From Candidatus Microgenomates bacterium (GTDB taxonomy: Bacteria > Patescibacteriota > Microgenomatia > Daviesbacterales > UBA10151), in assembly GCA_016182045.1 (NCBI GenBank), contig JACOYE010000012.1:1-56486 (forward strand): DNA of 56,486 nt, in the 5' to 3' direction. Shown here piece by piece: positions 33,132-41,227 of the stretch. Both the position numbers and the translations under genes were made by a program. The notes beneath the pieces were generated by a model. It ran no database searches. It saw only the letters and a program-made list of their open reading frames with translations, and was not told the origin of the DNA. How positions within the stretch are numbered: position 1 is the stretch's first letter; each line of letters begins with the position of its first letter.

Positions 33132-33271
33132 ATCCCAAACGTACTAGATCGGCTTAAACTCCCTAGACGATGAGTCAAGTTTACTTACAACTTACTTAAG
33201 CAAAGTATGAATTATATCTTCGGTACGATAGTCTAGTCTACATTTTACTGCTCAAAAGAAAACTCTGCTTA
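33132..33271. other. intergenic DNA, no gene seen
   Basis: AT-rich, with short direct repeats of ACTTAC and a TAGACGATGA word that recurs on the other strand near 33820. No ORF, tRNA or clear terminator. It separates convergent transcription units. Confidence 0.4.
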
Positions 33272-33376
33272 TTAGACCGAAGCCTTTTTGATACTCTCTA
33301 TCTTTTTCTTTTTAATCATCTTTTTAGCAACTTGGGCTAAACCAAGATCCACTAAATCAGAAGCCATTCTACCCAT
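33272..33376 (-). CDS. small basic ORF downstream of the TrpR-like gene
   Basis: 34 codons from the ATG at 33376: MGRMASDLVDLGLAQVAKKM then a Lys-rich tail. The coding frame continues upstream of the ATG to the stop of the TrpR-like gene, through GGGAGGAGGGGAG, a possible Shine-Dalgarno sequence. Too short for the ORF track. It could be a genuine small protein or a random frame. Confidence 0.35.
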   Translation of the reverse strand: MGRMASDLVDLGLAQVAKKMIKKKKIESIKKASV

Positions 33377-33409
33377 GCCTGGAGGTTGGTCAAATACTCC
33401 CCTCCTCCC

Positions 33410-33745
33410 TTACAGCTTTTTCTGAATATTCTGATCAATTTTTTCTAATTTCTGCAAGATTTTTATCAATCCATCTTCACCAAATTGCAGCTTATTATTA
33501 ACTGCAGAAATGGTCTGGTCTGTGACTCTGACATAATTTCGGATATCTTGATATTTATAACCTTTTGCCAGCATGTCAGCAATCTGCAATCTTTTGGCAA
33601 ACATTCTAACTTCAGTAGGCGTTAATAAATCTTTCAAGAAGGAGATTGCCTCATCCCTTTCCTCTATTAGGGTAATGGAATTCCAGAATCTGTGGATAAA
33701 TTGACTTAATCTTTTTGGATCTGAATAAATAGAGACTTTAGTCAT
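33410..33745 (-). CDS. TrpR/YerC-type transcriptional regulator
   Basis: 111 residues from the ATG at 33745. The helix-turn-helix pattern LTPTEVRMFAKRLQIADMLAKGYKYQDI and VRVTDQTISAVNNKLQFG fits the TrpR-superfamily YerC/YecD group. It probably represses or senses through DNA binding; the ligand is unknown as no trp genes are seen. The ORF track's GTG start lies inside a palindrome that covers the promoter. Confidence 0.8.
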   Translation of the reverse strand: MTKVSIYSDPKRLSQFIHRFWNSITLIEERDEAISFLKDLLTPTEVRMFAKRLQIADMLAKGYKYQDIRNYVRVTDQTISAVNNKLQFGEDGLIKILQKLEKIDQNIQKKL

Positions 33746-33747
33746 AA

Positions 33748-33775
33748 TACTATGATACACTAGTGTATCATAGTA
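33748..33775. promoter_or_regulatory. 28-bp perfect palindrome over the promoter of the TrpR-like gene (candidate operator)
   Basis: Arm TACTATGATACACT followed by its exact complement, centred on ACTAGT. On the minus strand TTGTTT (33775-33780) and TATCAT (33752-33757) are spaced by 17 bases, so the palindrome spans the spacer and -10 box, and the ATG lies 6 bases beyond. E. coli TrpR operators also contain ACTAGT; autoregulation is inferred. A 25/28 copy lies in the RluA-like gene. Confidence 0.75.
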
Positions 33776-33871
33776 AACAAGATGCTGTCCAATTCTATAT
33801 ATTCTAAATACTTTTAGCTCATCATCGTCTAATGCTTAGTTAAGTCTGGACTTGGACTGTCAAATGGATGG

Positions 33872-34231
33872 TTATTTTAGCTTGAGTTTGGTAAGATCAC
33901 CAAGTAACATGGATAAGGCGGTTGCCACTACAGATAATACCACTGCTGCCAAAATTGCCGGTACAAACCCTGCAATCTGAACACCTGGTACAAAATAAGA
34001 CACAATATAAAGCATTGAGGCATTGATGACAAAAGCAAAAAGCCCCAAAGTAACAATAGTCAAGGGAGCTGTGATAAAGGTCAATACCGGCCTGATAAAG
34101 GTGTTGACAACCCCTAAAACTATGGCAGCCAAAAGTGCTGTTGTAAAATCAGACACATCAAACCCCGGAACTATATAATCAGTTACCAAAAGTGCCGCAG
34201 CATTTAAAACCAAAGCTACAATAATTTGCAC
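33872..34231 (-). CDS. four-helix membrane protein, phage holin IV-like family (DUF360)
   Basis: 119 residues with four hydrophobic helices and the family motif LGVVNTFIRPVLTFITAPLTIVTLGLF. GTG start at 34231, with GGAGGTGA about 9 bases upstream. The family is named after mycobacterial phage holins but is widespread on bacterial chromosomes, and lysis function is not implied. TTGACA and CACTAT form its promoter at 34275-34303. Confidence 0.85.
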   Translation of the reverse strand: MQIIVALVLNAAALLVTDYIVPGFDVSDFTTALLAAIVLGVVNTFIRPVLTFITAPLTIVTLGLFAFVINASMLYIVSYFVPGVQIAGFVPAILAAVVLSVVATALSMLLGDLTKLKLK

Positions 34232-34274
34232 TAGTATATTTCACCTCCCTATTTCAGTTTATAGCTATAACTTT

Positions 34275-34303
34275 ATAGTGAATTAAAAATCAAAAGTTGT
34301 CAA
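34275..34303 (-). promoter_or_regulatory. promoter of the holin-IV-like gene
   Basis: Minus strand: TTGACA (34298-34303), 17 bases, CACTAT (34275-34280). Back to back with the amidase promoter. Confidence 0.6.
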
Positions 34304-34309
34304 GTCAGG

Positions 34310-34338
34310 TTGACAGCTGCATGGTGTTGTAGTAAATA
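34310..34338 (+). promoter_or_regulatory. promoter of the amidase gene
   Basis: TTGACA at 34310-34315, 17 bases, TAAATA at 34333-34338, then 10 bases to the ATG at 34349. No Shine-Dalgarno sequence is present; the leader is very short. Confidence 0.6.
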
Positions 34339-34348
34339 GAAAAGCACC

Positions 34349-35155
34349 ATGGCCAAAATTGATTTGCAAATTCCTTCTTTGGGGGATAAATTTATAGATT
34401 TAAGAGATAGTTTGTCGGGTGATGCTTATAAATGGAGCTTTGAGAGAGACCTTTCCTCAGTTAACTTGCTGGTTATACATCATTCAGGATCAGACGGACA
34501 AAATCCAAAAGATATAGCAGATTATCATATCAATACCAATAACTGGGGTGGAATTGGTTATCATTTTTTAGTCTCCAGCGATGGTTTGGTTTATTATGTG
34601 GGAGATATTTCAACTGCAAGGGCAAGCGTTTCAGGGTTAGATGAGCAGATTATAGGAATTGCTTTAATGGGCAATTTTGTCTCAGACAAGCAACCTAACG
34701 CAGAACAAATTGAGGCTACCAAAAAGCTTTGTGACTTTTTGATAAGCTATCCTGATCTTTCTAATATCAAATCATGGGAGTTTGTGGTAGGACACAAAGA
34801 TTTGCCTAATCAAAATACCAATTGTCCGGGCGATAATTGGGATGTTTGGAAAGGTAAATTGTATGGCGAAGGTGGAAATACTCAAGACACCATAAACTAT
34901 CAAAAAGATCAGATAGAAAATTTACAAGCAAGTTTGGCTTCAGTGACTGGTCAACTTTTAAATATGCAAGAAACTTTGGGGGAAAAAGAGATGCGGATCA
35001 ATCAATTAACAAACAAGCTGAACAACAAATCCGTGCAGAATGAGACAGTGAAAAGACAGGATTATACCTTGACTTTACTTCAAGCTTTATATAACCTATA
35101 TAAATTCATCTTTCTGCCCAGAAGGGGTAGCACCGATTCAATCGGTGTAGAATGA
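34349..35155 (+). CDS. N-acetylmuramoyl-L-alanine amidase (amidase_2/PGRP type) with coiled-coil tail
   Basis: 268 residues. Zinc ligands in LLVIHHSGSDG, GHKDLPNQNTNCPGDNW, and the core GGIGYHFLVSSDGLVYYVGD. It cuts the MurNAc-L-Ala bond of peptidoglycan. A coiled coil (residues about 190-230) and a short hydrophobic end (LQALYNLYKFIFLP) follow. No signal peptide is seen, so export would need a partner. The C-terminus carries a 17-bp palindrome encoding STDSIG. The next gene overlaps by four bases. Confidence 0.85.
   Translation: MAKIDLQIPSLGDKFIDLRDSLSGDAYKWSFERDLSSVNLLVIHHSGSDGQNPKDIADYHINTNNWGGIGYHFLVSSDGLVYYVGDISTARASVSGLDEQIIGIALMGNFVSDKQPNAEQIEATKKLCDFLISYPDLSNIKSWEFVVGHKDLPNQNTNCPGDNWDVWKGKLYGEGGNTQDTINYQKDQIENLQASLASVTGQLLNMQETLGEKEMRINQLTNKLNNKSVQNETVKRQDYTLTLLQALYNLYKFIFLPRRGSTDSIGVE
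35131..35147. repeat. 17-bp palindrome CACCGATTCAATCGGTG
   Basis: Arms CACCGATT and AATCGGTG around one C, encoding the last residues of the amidase, two codons before the stop. Confidence 0.7.
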
Positions 35156-35427
35156 AATTTTTGGTGGTGTTTATTTTTACCACTCTAAATGAGGCCATAA
35201 TCGAGTATTTGGTGGGAAATATTTTAAGCTTAAGACCCTACATTCCCTTATTGTCTTTGGCCACGGCCATAATATTAACTTTTGCCTATCAGTTCAGTTT
35301 ATTTAACATACTTTTGGGAAGAGATATCACCAGTCCCTTTTTTGAGTTTCTTTTATCGGCTTTTATTATTGCCCGTTTATCTAATTATCTTAATGACTTT
35401 GTGCAGAAATTTTTGGGAAGTAAGTGA
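35152..35427 (+). CDS. small membrane protein coupled to the amidase
   Basis: 91 residues with about three hydrophobic segments (FLVVFIFTTLNEAIIEYLVG; LSLATAIILTFAYQFSLFN; FEFLLSAFIIARLS). It starts within the amidase stop (ATGA), indicating translational coupling. Its size and position after a peptidoglycan amidase are like a holin, but no phage gene is near. Function not established. Confidence 0.65.
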   Translation: MKFLVVFIFTTLNEAIIEYLVGNILSLRPYIPLLSLATAIILTFAYQFSLFNILLGRDITSPFFEFLLSAFIIARLSNYLNDFVQKFLGSK

Positions 35428-35435
35428 TGCCGGAT

Positions 35436-35645
35436 CTATATTGGTTTTCCGGCCAGACCGTAGGCTAGAAGGTCTCTGATGAAACCTATTGCCTGATATG
35501 GCCAGGTCAAAAGGACACTATAAAAATTGGGTGACAGGAAGGATAAGGGTGGCCATCTGTAGTAGATGGCAAAAAGGATGGCAAAGATAAAACCTGTCAT
35601 AAAATAGATAATGGTTATGGTAGATAAAAGTCTCTCCTTAGACAT
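35436..35645 (-). CDS. small membrane protein downstream of gyrA
   Basis: 69 residues: two hydrophobic stretches (STITIIYFMTGFIFAILFAI; SVLLTWPYQAIGFIRDLLAY). It starts 4 bases after the gyrA stop on the same strand, so it is read as part of that operon. No family recognised. Confidence 0.55.
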   Translation of the reverse strand: MSKERLLSTITIIYFMTGFIFAILFAIYYRWPPLSFLSPNFYSVLLTWPYQAIGFIRDLLAYGLAGKPI

Positions 35646-35648
35646 CGC

Positions 35649-38123
35649 TTAAGTCCTGTCTGTTGACGAAACCACAGTGGCTGCGGCCACTTTTTCACCG
35701 GCGCGAACTCTCATCAAAATTACCCCTTGTGTTTGTCTTTGCAAAGTTGGGACTTCTCTTAGATTCATCTTAATCAGCTGTCCTTTATTGGACGTTAAAA
35801 CTAATGTATCGGTACTTTTATACACTGCTTGAGCAGTGACAATCGGCCCAGTTTTGAGGTTCACTTGGGCAGCTTTAACTCCTTGTCCTCCCCTGCCCTG
35901 TTTGCTCCAAGAAGAGAACTTGGTCTTTTTACCTAAACCATTTTCCATAATCACCAAAAGTTCATCATCATTGCTTTGGACAACATTTAAAGAAACGACC
36001 TCATCGCCTTTCGTAAGTTTAATTCCTCTTACCCCCGAGGTATCTCTATGGGTTGGTTTGACCCCAGTTTCTGAAAAACGGATTGACTTGCCCATCTTGG
36101 AAACGATAATAAGGTCATGTTTACCTGAGGTCAAACTTACCCAGCCCAACTGATCGTTAGCATCCAGTTTGATGGCCACCAAACCATTTTTTCTGATATT
36201 GACATATTCTTCCAAAGCGGTTTTTTTGACATTGCCCATCTTGGTACACATAAAGAAATATTTGGCACTGCCATTATGTTTATTGGTAGTCAGAACCGCC
36301 GTGATTTTTTCTCCCTGTTCAACATTGATTAGATTGACAATGGCCTGACCTTTGGCAGATCTTTGTGTCTCGGGAATTTCCCAGACCTTGATTTGAAAAA
36401 CCCTTCCCCTGTCTGTGAAGAAAAGAATGTTATCATGAGTCTGGGTATAAAAAATGTGGGAAACAGCATCTGTTTCTTTGGTGGAAATACCCATTACTCC
36501 TTTACCGCCTCGCTGTTGAGTTCTGAAAGAGTGGGGAGATTGTCTTTTGATATAACCGCCTTCGGTGATAGTGACAATTGTCACCTCATTGGGCACCAAG
36601 TCTTCTTCGGAAAACTCTCCCACCTTTTGTTTATAGACTCGGGTGCGTCTGTCATCGCCATACCTTCCCTTAATTTTTAAGAGCTCTTCTTTAATAACTT
36701 TGAGAATTTTCTCAGGGTGTGCCAATAAATCCTCAAGATAGGCAATAGTTTCACGAACCATCTTTAACTCATCTTCTATTTTTTGACGCTCCAAAGCTGC
36801 CAGTCTTCGAAGCTGCATATCCAAAATGGCCACTGCCTGAATTTCTGTTAGTTTAAACTTGGTCATTAAGTTTACTTTGGCCTGATCTGCATCCCTGCTT
36901 TTTTTAATGGTTTCAATGACACGATCGATATTATCAACTGCAATTTTTAACCCTTCCAAGATATGCTCTCTTGCCTTGGCTTCGCTTAGCTCAAATTCTG
37001 AGCGTCTTGTTACTATTTGCTGTCGGTGGCGAATAAACTCAGTTAAGATTTGTTTTAAGGTTAAAAGGTGAGGTACCCCATCAGACAGTGCCACAAGATT
37101 GACATTGAAAACAGACTGCATGGCAGTGTATTTGTAAAGATTATTTAAAATGGCTTTGGGTTTGGCATCCCTTTTTAGATCAAAAACGATCCTCACCATC
37201 TGTTTTCTGTCTGATTCGTCGCGCAGATCTGAGATACCTTCTAATTTTTTGTCTTTGACAAGATCGGCAATTCTGGCAATTAAGGTGGCTTTGTTAACTT
37301 GATATGGCAACTCTGAGACAATTATTTGCATTTTTCCCGCTCCGCCCGCGGAGCGGGGCGAGCCGGCAGAGCCTGATTCATCTATTTCAGTCTTAGCTCT
37401 CATCACAATCCTGCCTTTGCCGGTAGCATAGGCTGCCAGGATTTCGCTTTGATCGTAAATTGAACCCCCTGTTGGAAAATCGGGACCTTTTATAAACTGG
37501 ATTAGATCCTCAACAGTGACGTCTGGGTGGTCGATCATGTACACCAGCGCATCACAAACCTCTCCTAAATTATGGGGTGGAATTTGGGTGGCCATGCCAA
37601 CAGCAATCCCGGAGGCTCCATTCAGAAGTAGATTGGGTATGACCGAAGGTAGCAATACTGGCTCTTGAGTAGTGCCAGAATAATTGTCAATAAAATTTAC
37701 GGTGTTTTTACTAATGTCCCGAAGTAATTCATCAGCAATGCTAGAGAGCCTGGCTTCAGTGTAGCGCATGGCAGCTGGCGAGTCTCCATCAATTGAGCCA
37801 AAATTTCCCTGGCCGTCAATCAGCATATATCTTAGGGAAAAGTTTTGAGCCATCCTGACCATAGCTTCATAAACAGGAGCATCACCGTGTGGATGAAAAT
37901 TTTTCAATACCTCTCCCACTACAGCTGCGCTCTTTTGATATCTTGAGGTATGGTGTAGACTCTGCTGGTGCATGGCATAAATAATGCGTCTTTGGACTGG
38001 TTTTAGGCCGTCTCGGACATCTGGAAGAGCGCGGGAAACAATCACGGACATGGCATAGTCCAAATAGGACCTCTGCATCTCTTCTATGATTGGAGCTGGC
38101 TGAATTTTACCGATATTACTCAT
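35649..38123 (-). CDS. gyrA: DNA gyrase subunit A
   Basis: 824 residues. The breakage-reunion domain has catalytic Tyr121 in AAMRYTEARLS, and the C-terminal beta-pinwheel has the GyrA box-like QRGGKGVMG. With GyrB it introduces negative supercoils. The quinolone region reads HPHGDAPVYEAMVRMAQ, with Ala and Glu where E. coli has Ser83 and Asp87. A GC-rich hairpin insert encodes SGSAGSPRSAGGAG between TEIDE and KMQIIVSELPYQVNK. ATG start at 38123. Confidence 0.96.
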   Translation of the reverse strand: MSNIGKIQPAPIIEEMQRSYLDYAMSVIVSRALPDVRDGLKPVQRRIIYAMHQQSLHHTSRYQKSAAVVGEVLKNFHPHGDAPVYEAMVRMAQNFSLRYMLIDGQGNFGSIDGDSPAAMRYTEARLSSIADELLRDISKNTVNFIDNYSGTTQEPVLLPSVIPNLLLNGASGIAVGMATQIPPHNLGEVCDALVYMIDHPDVTVEDLIQFIKGPDFPTGGSIYDQSEILAAYATGKGRIVMRAKTEIDESGSAGSPRSAGGAGKMQIIVSELPYQVNKATLIARIADLVKDKKLEGISDLRDESDRKQMVRIVFDLKRDAKPKAILNNLYKYTAMQSVFNVNLVALSDGVPHLLTLKQILTEFIRHRQQIVTRRSEFELSEAKAREHILEGLKIAVDNIDRVIETIKKSRDADQAKVNLMTKFKLTEIQAVAILDMQLRRLAALERQKIEDELKMVRETIAYLEDLLAHPEKILKVIKEELLKIKGRYGDDRRTRVYKQKVGEFSEEDLVPNEVTIVTITEGGYIKRQSPHSFRTQQRGGKGVMGISTKETDAVSHIFYTQTHDNILFFTDRGRVFQIKVWEIPETQRSAKGQAIVNLINVEQGEKITAVLTTNKHNGSAKYFFMCTKMGNVKKTALEEYVNIRKNGLVAIKLDANDQLGWVSLTSGKHDLIIVSKMGKSIRFSETGVKPTHRDTSGVRGIKLTKGDEVVSLNVVQSNDDELLVIMENGLGKKTKFSSWSKQGRGGQGVKAAQVNLKTGPIVTAQAVYKSTDTLVLTSNKGQLIKMNLREVPTLQRQTQGVILMRVRAGEKVAAATVVSSTDRT
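37336..37357. repeat. 10-bp-stem GC hairpin inside gyrA
   Basis: CCCGCTCCGC, two bases, GCGGAGCGGG. It lies in a GC-rich block of about 40 bases in an AT-rich gene and encodes a Gly/Ser/Ala-rich loop not seen in GyrA proteins generally. Confidence 0.8.
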
Positions 38124-38210
38124 ATAGATGAAGCATTAAAAATGAGCTTGGAGCTCTTACTAATTATACCTTTTTTAAGCTTTCTTAAGCAAGGGGTTTT
38201 TGATGGTTTG

Positions 38211-38837
38211 CTACCTCTCAAATGGACACTTCTTGGGCCAAGTTCTCCAAGCCTGTTTGTTTCTATATAAAGGAAATTCTTTTTTTAAAACCCAGTGAAG
38301 TTTGTTTGGATCCTTTATCAAATCCACAAAAACCTTCCCATTTAAATGATCAATCTCATGTTGAAAAATCCTGGCCACATATCCAGTGTGTCTTTCCTCA
38401 ATAACTTTGAACCTCCACTCCTGGTGTGTATTTGAATTTACACTCCTGGTCTGTAGCTTCGAAGCCTTAACTTTTACAGAAATGGGTCTTTTAACTATGC
38501 CACAAACTCTTCCGGTTGAGAAACATCCTTCATACCACTCCCCCTCTCTTTTAGAAACCCATGTAATTTCCGGATTGATATACACCCTCAAATCCCCTAC
38601 TCGGCCTTTTCCATCAGCTTTCAAATCCACCAAAATAATTCTTTTTGAAATCCCAATTTGCGGCGCAGCCAATCCCATCATGACAGGTTTCTTCTTATCT
38701 TTCTGCTGTCTGTATGCTACCTCAAGCATTTGTTTAATATTTTCTCTAGTTTCAGGGGAATCAATTTGACTGGCTGGCACCTTTTTCGCTACCTTAGTTA
38801 AAAGTGGATCATTAGGTTGTAAAAATAACTTATTCAC
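38211..38837 (-). CDS. def: peptide deformylase
   Basis: 208 residues. Motif 1 GLAAPQIGI, motif 2 EGCFSTG (EGCLS in most) and motif 3 HEIDHLNG give the metal ligands Cys, His and His. It removes the formyl group from nascent N-termini. It is about 20-40 residues longer than usual, partly because of the repeat at 38416-38455, which encodes QTRSVNSNTHQEW in a strand-to-strand loop. Its ATG overlaps the stop of the upstream coiled-coil gene. Confidence 0.93.
   Translation of the reverse strand: MNKLFLQPNDPLLTKVAKKVPASQIDSPETRENIKQMLEVAYRQQKDKKKPVMMGLAAPQIGISKRIILVDLKADGKGRVGDLRVYINPEITWVSKREGEWYEGCFSTGRVCGIVKRPISVKVKASKLQTRSVNSNTHQEWRFKVIEERHTGYVARIFQHEIDHLNGKVFVDLIKDPNKLHWVLKKEFPLYRNKQAWRTWPKKCPFER
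38416..38455. repeat. paired CACTCCTGGTxTGTA repeats in def
   Basis: Two 15-base copies (38416-38430 and 38441-38455) differ at one position. The second copy extends into CTGTAGCTTCGAA, which aligns with the murC palindrome at 46017-46047. It encodes a non-family loop with the peptide QTRSV, also seen in MurC. Confidence 0.75.
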
Positions 38838-40036
38838 TCTTGTCTGGCTTCTTTAATGACTTTTATGATAGCAACGGAAATTTTACCATTGTCGTTTTCG
38901 ATATATAACCTCCAAGTCGTACCCAAACCTACATCATACGAACCCTGGTATGGTCCTTCGCTTACCCTTTTTAACTGTCTCAATTGATCCGGTGGCCTCT
39001 GGGAAAATTTAGTAACCTTATCAAATACATCTTTTGCCACTAACATTCTATACTCTCGTGATTTATCTAAAAAATTTTGTAGTTCGCGGGGACTGCTGAC
39101 TTCATGCGATTTTCCATTAAGCACCACTATCATAAGTGTTTGTTTTTCAGCTTCTAATTTATTTTCTGCTAAAGGAGACCTAGGTTGTTCAGATGGTACA
39201 AATCTTTTTGGTTCATCTCGTTTTCTGGGAACTACTGCGACACTTTTTGATCTTTCCTCAGGTGGCAGATTTTGAAAAGCTATAATAGCATTAAATTTTG
39301 TCTGCATCTCGGGAACAACTTCTTGCTCATCTTTTTTTAGTTTTTTTGCGTAATGTCTAAAAAGTATCTCTCTTGCCTGCTCATCGTCTTTAAAAAGATC
39401 CCAAGCACAAAATACGACTCTATTCGAGTCTTCAAAAAGCCATACCAGATCCATACTATCTCTATCTTCCCGGAGCTTCTTAAGGGCCTTCCTTGTTTGT
39501 TTAAGCGAACTTTCCATCGGAGTTAAAGCTATATTTACGCCTTTAAGCTCAGCTTCGGTTCTGGCAAGACGATCTGACGATACAGCTACTGGATCAAATC
39601 GCTCTGCCAGACTTTCAGATACTCTCCTCATCAGTTGATAACCAATCCATCCTAAAGGTCCAGGTTCATTCGGATGACTCTTTTTAACAGCATTCTTTCT
39701 TTTCTTTTCCAAGAGCAGACGTTCATTTAAAACTTGCTGCTTTTTTCTTAGGTCTGGTAGTACCTCTTCCAATTTTTGTAACCCAGTAGAAGAATTATTT
39801 ATATTCAACTCTAATGGTCCTCGTTCAGACGAACTTAGAAATCCACCAAGACTTTCCAAATATAGCCGTCTTCCTGGATATCCTGACTTTACAAGCAAAT
39901 CTTCTTCTATTTTTTGTTGTTTTTTATTGAATGAAAACCTATATCTCCAATCAGCTCTAAGTCCTTCATTTTTAATTTCTAATAGAGAGTAAAGATTTAG
40001 CTCAGGCATTGGCGGTAATTCTCTATTCGTACTCAT
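38834..40036 (-). CDS. hypothetical coiled-coil protein
   Basis: 400 residues. Long helical, charged stretches (residues about 75-200) suggest coiled coils. A middle region (VVFCAWDLFKDDEQAREILFRHYAKKL) resembles nothing I know. The last 60 residues (RQLKRVSEGPYQGSYDVGLG TTWRLYIENDNGKISVAI) have the strand order of RelE/HigB-like folds, but no active-site set can be confirmed. No membrane segment. It is the first gene of a unit with def. Confidence 0.55.
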   Translation of the reverse strand: MSTNRELPPMPELNLYSLLEIKNEGLRADWRYRFSFNKKQQKIEEDLLVKSGYPGRRLYLESLGGFLSSSERGPLELNINNSSTGLQKLEEVLPDLRKKQQVLNERLLLEKKRKNAVKKSHPNEPGPLGWIGYQLMRRVSESLAERFDPVAVSSDRLARTEAELKGVNIALTPMESSLKQTRKALKKLREDRDSMDLVWLFEDSNRVVFCAWDLFKDDEQAREILFRHYAKKLKKDEQEVVPEMQTKFNAIIAFQNLPPEERSKSVAVVPRKRDEPKRFVPSEQPRSPLAENKLEAEKQTLMIVVLNGKSHEVSSPRELQNFLDKSREYRMLVAKDVFDKVTKFSQRPPDQLRQLKRVSEGPYQGSYDVGLGTTWRLYIENDNGKISVAIIKVIKEARQE

Positions 40037-40102
40037 TGTTGGCTAAAATAACACATAGCTTAATGCAATTGCAATTATTCATTATATAAAATTTACACAC
40101 TT

Positions 40103-40117
40103 ACACCTCGGAGGTGT
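40103..40117. repeat. 15-bp palindrome ACACCTCGGAGGTGT
   Basis: Seven-base arms around one G in the gap between the coiled-coil gene and ddl. ACACCT recurs shortly after without its complement. No T-tract follows in either direction, so it is unlikely to be a terminator. Confidence 0.65.
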
Positions 40118-40138
40118 TATATACTTAACACCTAGGGT

Positions 40139-41227
40139 TTAGATTGAGGTTTTAAGTTTGGATTCTCTTTTAAATCTTTCCAAAGCAAGCTGGATTAATC
40201 TATCTACCAACTGCTGATAAGAGATTCCGCTTGCTTCCCAAAGTTTTGGATACATGCTGATTTTGGTAAATCCTGGAATGGTATTTAGCTCATTTACAAC
40301 TACGTCTCCATTTTCTTTCAAGAAAAAATCCACTCTGGCCATTCCCTCACAGCAAAGAGTTTTAAAAGTTTTGATAGCCAGCTCTTGAACCGTTTTAACA
40401 ATTTTTTTGGGAAGGTTTGCAGGAACTTTAAGAATAGCCCCATTTTCATCAACATATTTTGCCTCATAAGAATAAAACTCATGAGTTGGAACTACTTCCC
40501 CGGGAATTGATGCAATAGGATTTTCATTTCCTAAAACAGAGCATTCAATCTCTCTCCCCTTTACATATTCCTCTACTAGGATTTTGCTATCAAATTCAAA
40601 TGCACTTCTTACAGCTTTTTTAAATTCCTTCTCATTTTTAACTTTACTTATTCCAACAGAAGATCCTAAATTTGCTGGCTTTACAAAAAACGGCAAGCCA
40701 AGTTTGGTTTTAGCTGTGGCAAAATTAATTTTATTCCCCTTTTGAAAACATAAAAATTTTGCAGTTGGAATTCCTGCATGGTTTAAAAGTCTTTTCATGG
40801 CATCCTTATCCATCCCTAAAGCTGATCCCAAAACAGAAGAACCAACAAAAGGGATATTAAGTAGTTTTAGCATTCCCTGAATGGTTCCATCTTCACCAAA
40901 TGGTCCATGAAGTACAGGGAAAACAACATCTACTGATCCTACATCTTGATTATCTGTTACACTAACTAGTTTTGTAGATCTATTTTTTTGCACTAAAGAG
41001 ACTTCTTTGCTTGTTTTATTTAATTTAGTAAGTTTGGGATTTGATGCACTCAAAAGAAGTTGTGCAGGTTGGTTTAATACCCATTTGCCAGTTTTATCAA
41101 TACCTATTAAGATAGGTTCATATTTATCTTTATCCAGTGAGTTAAAAATATTTTTTGCAGACTGAATTGAGACCTCATGCTCCGCAGATCTTCCTCCAAA
41201 AATAATAGCTACCATGATTTTTTTCAT
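40139..41227 (-). CDS. ddl: D-alanine-D-alanine ligase
   Basis: 362 residues. IIFGGRSAEHEVSIQSAKNIF is the N-terminal Ddl signature. The ATP-grasp part includes GSSVGISKV, ILVEEYVKGREIECSVLG and the metal-binding EVNTIPG-type segment VVNELNTIPGFTKISMYP. It joins two D-Ala for peptidoglycan side chains. Its start overlaps the alr stop (ATGA), so D-Ala is made and joined by one operon. Confidence 0.95.
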   Translation of the reverse strand: MKKIMVAIIFGGRSAEHEVSIQSAKNIFNSLDKDKYEPILIGIDKTGKWVLNQPAQLLLSASNPKLTKLNKTSKEVSLVQKNRSTKLVSVTDNQDVGSVDVVFPVLHGPFGEDGTIQGMLKLLNIPFVGSSVLGSALGMDKDAMKRLLNHAGIPTAKFLCFQKGNKINFATAKTKLGLPFFVKPANLGSSVGISKVKNEKEFKKAVRSAFEFDSKILVEEYVKGREIECSVLGNENPIASIPGEVVPTHEFYSYEAKYVDENGAILKVPANLPKKIVKTVQELAIKTFKTLCCEGMARVDFFLKENGDVVVNELNTIPGFTKISMYPKLWEASGISYQQLVDRLIQLALERFKRESKLKTSI

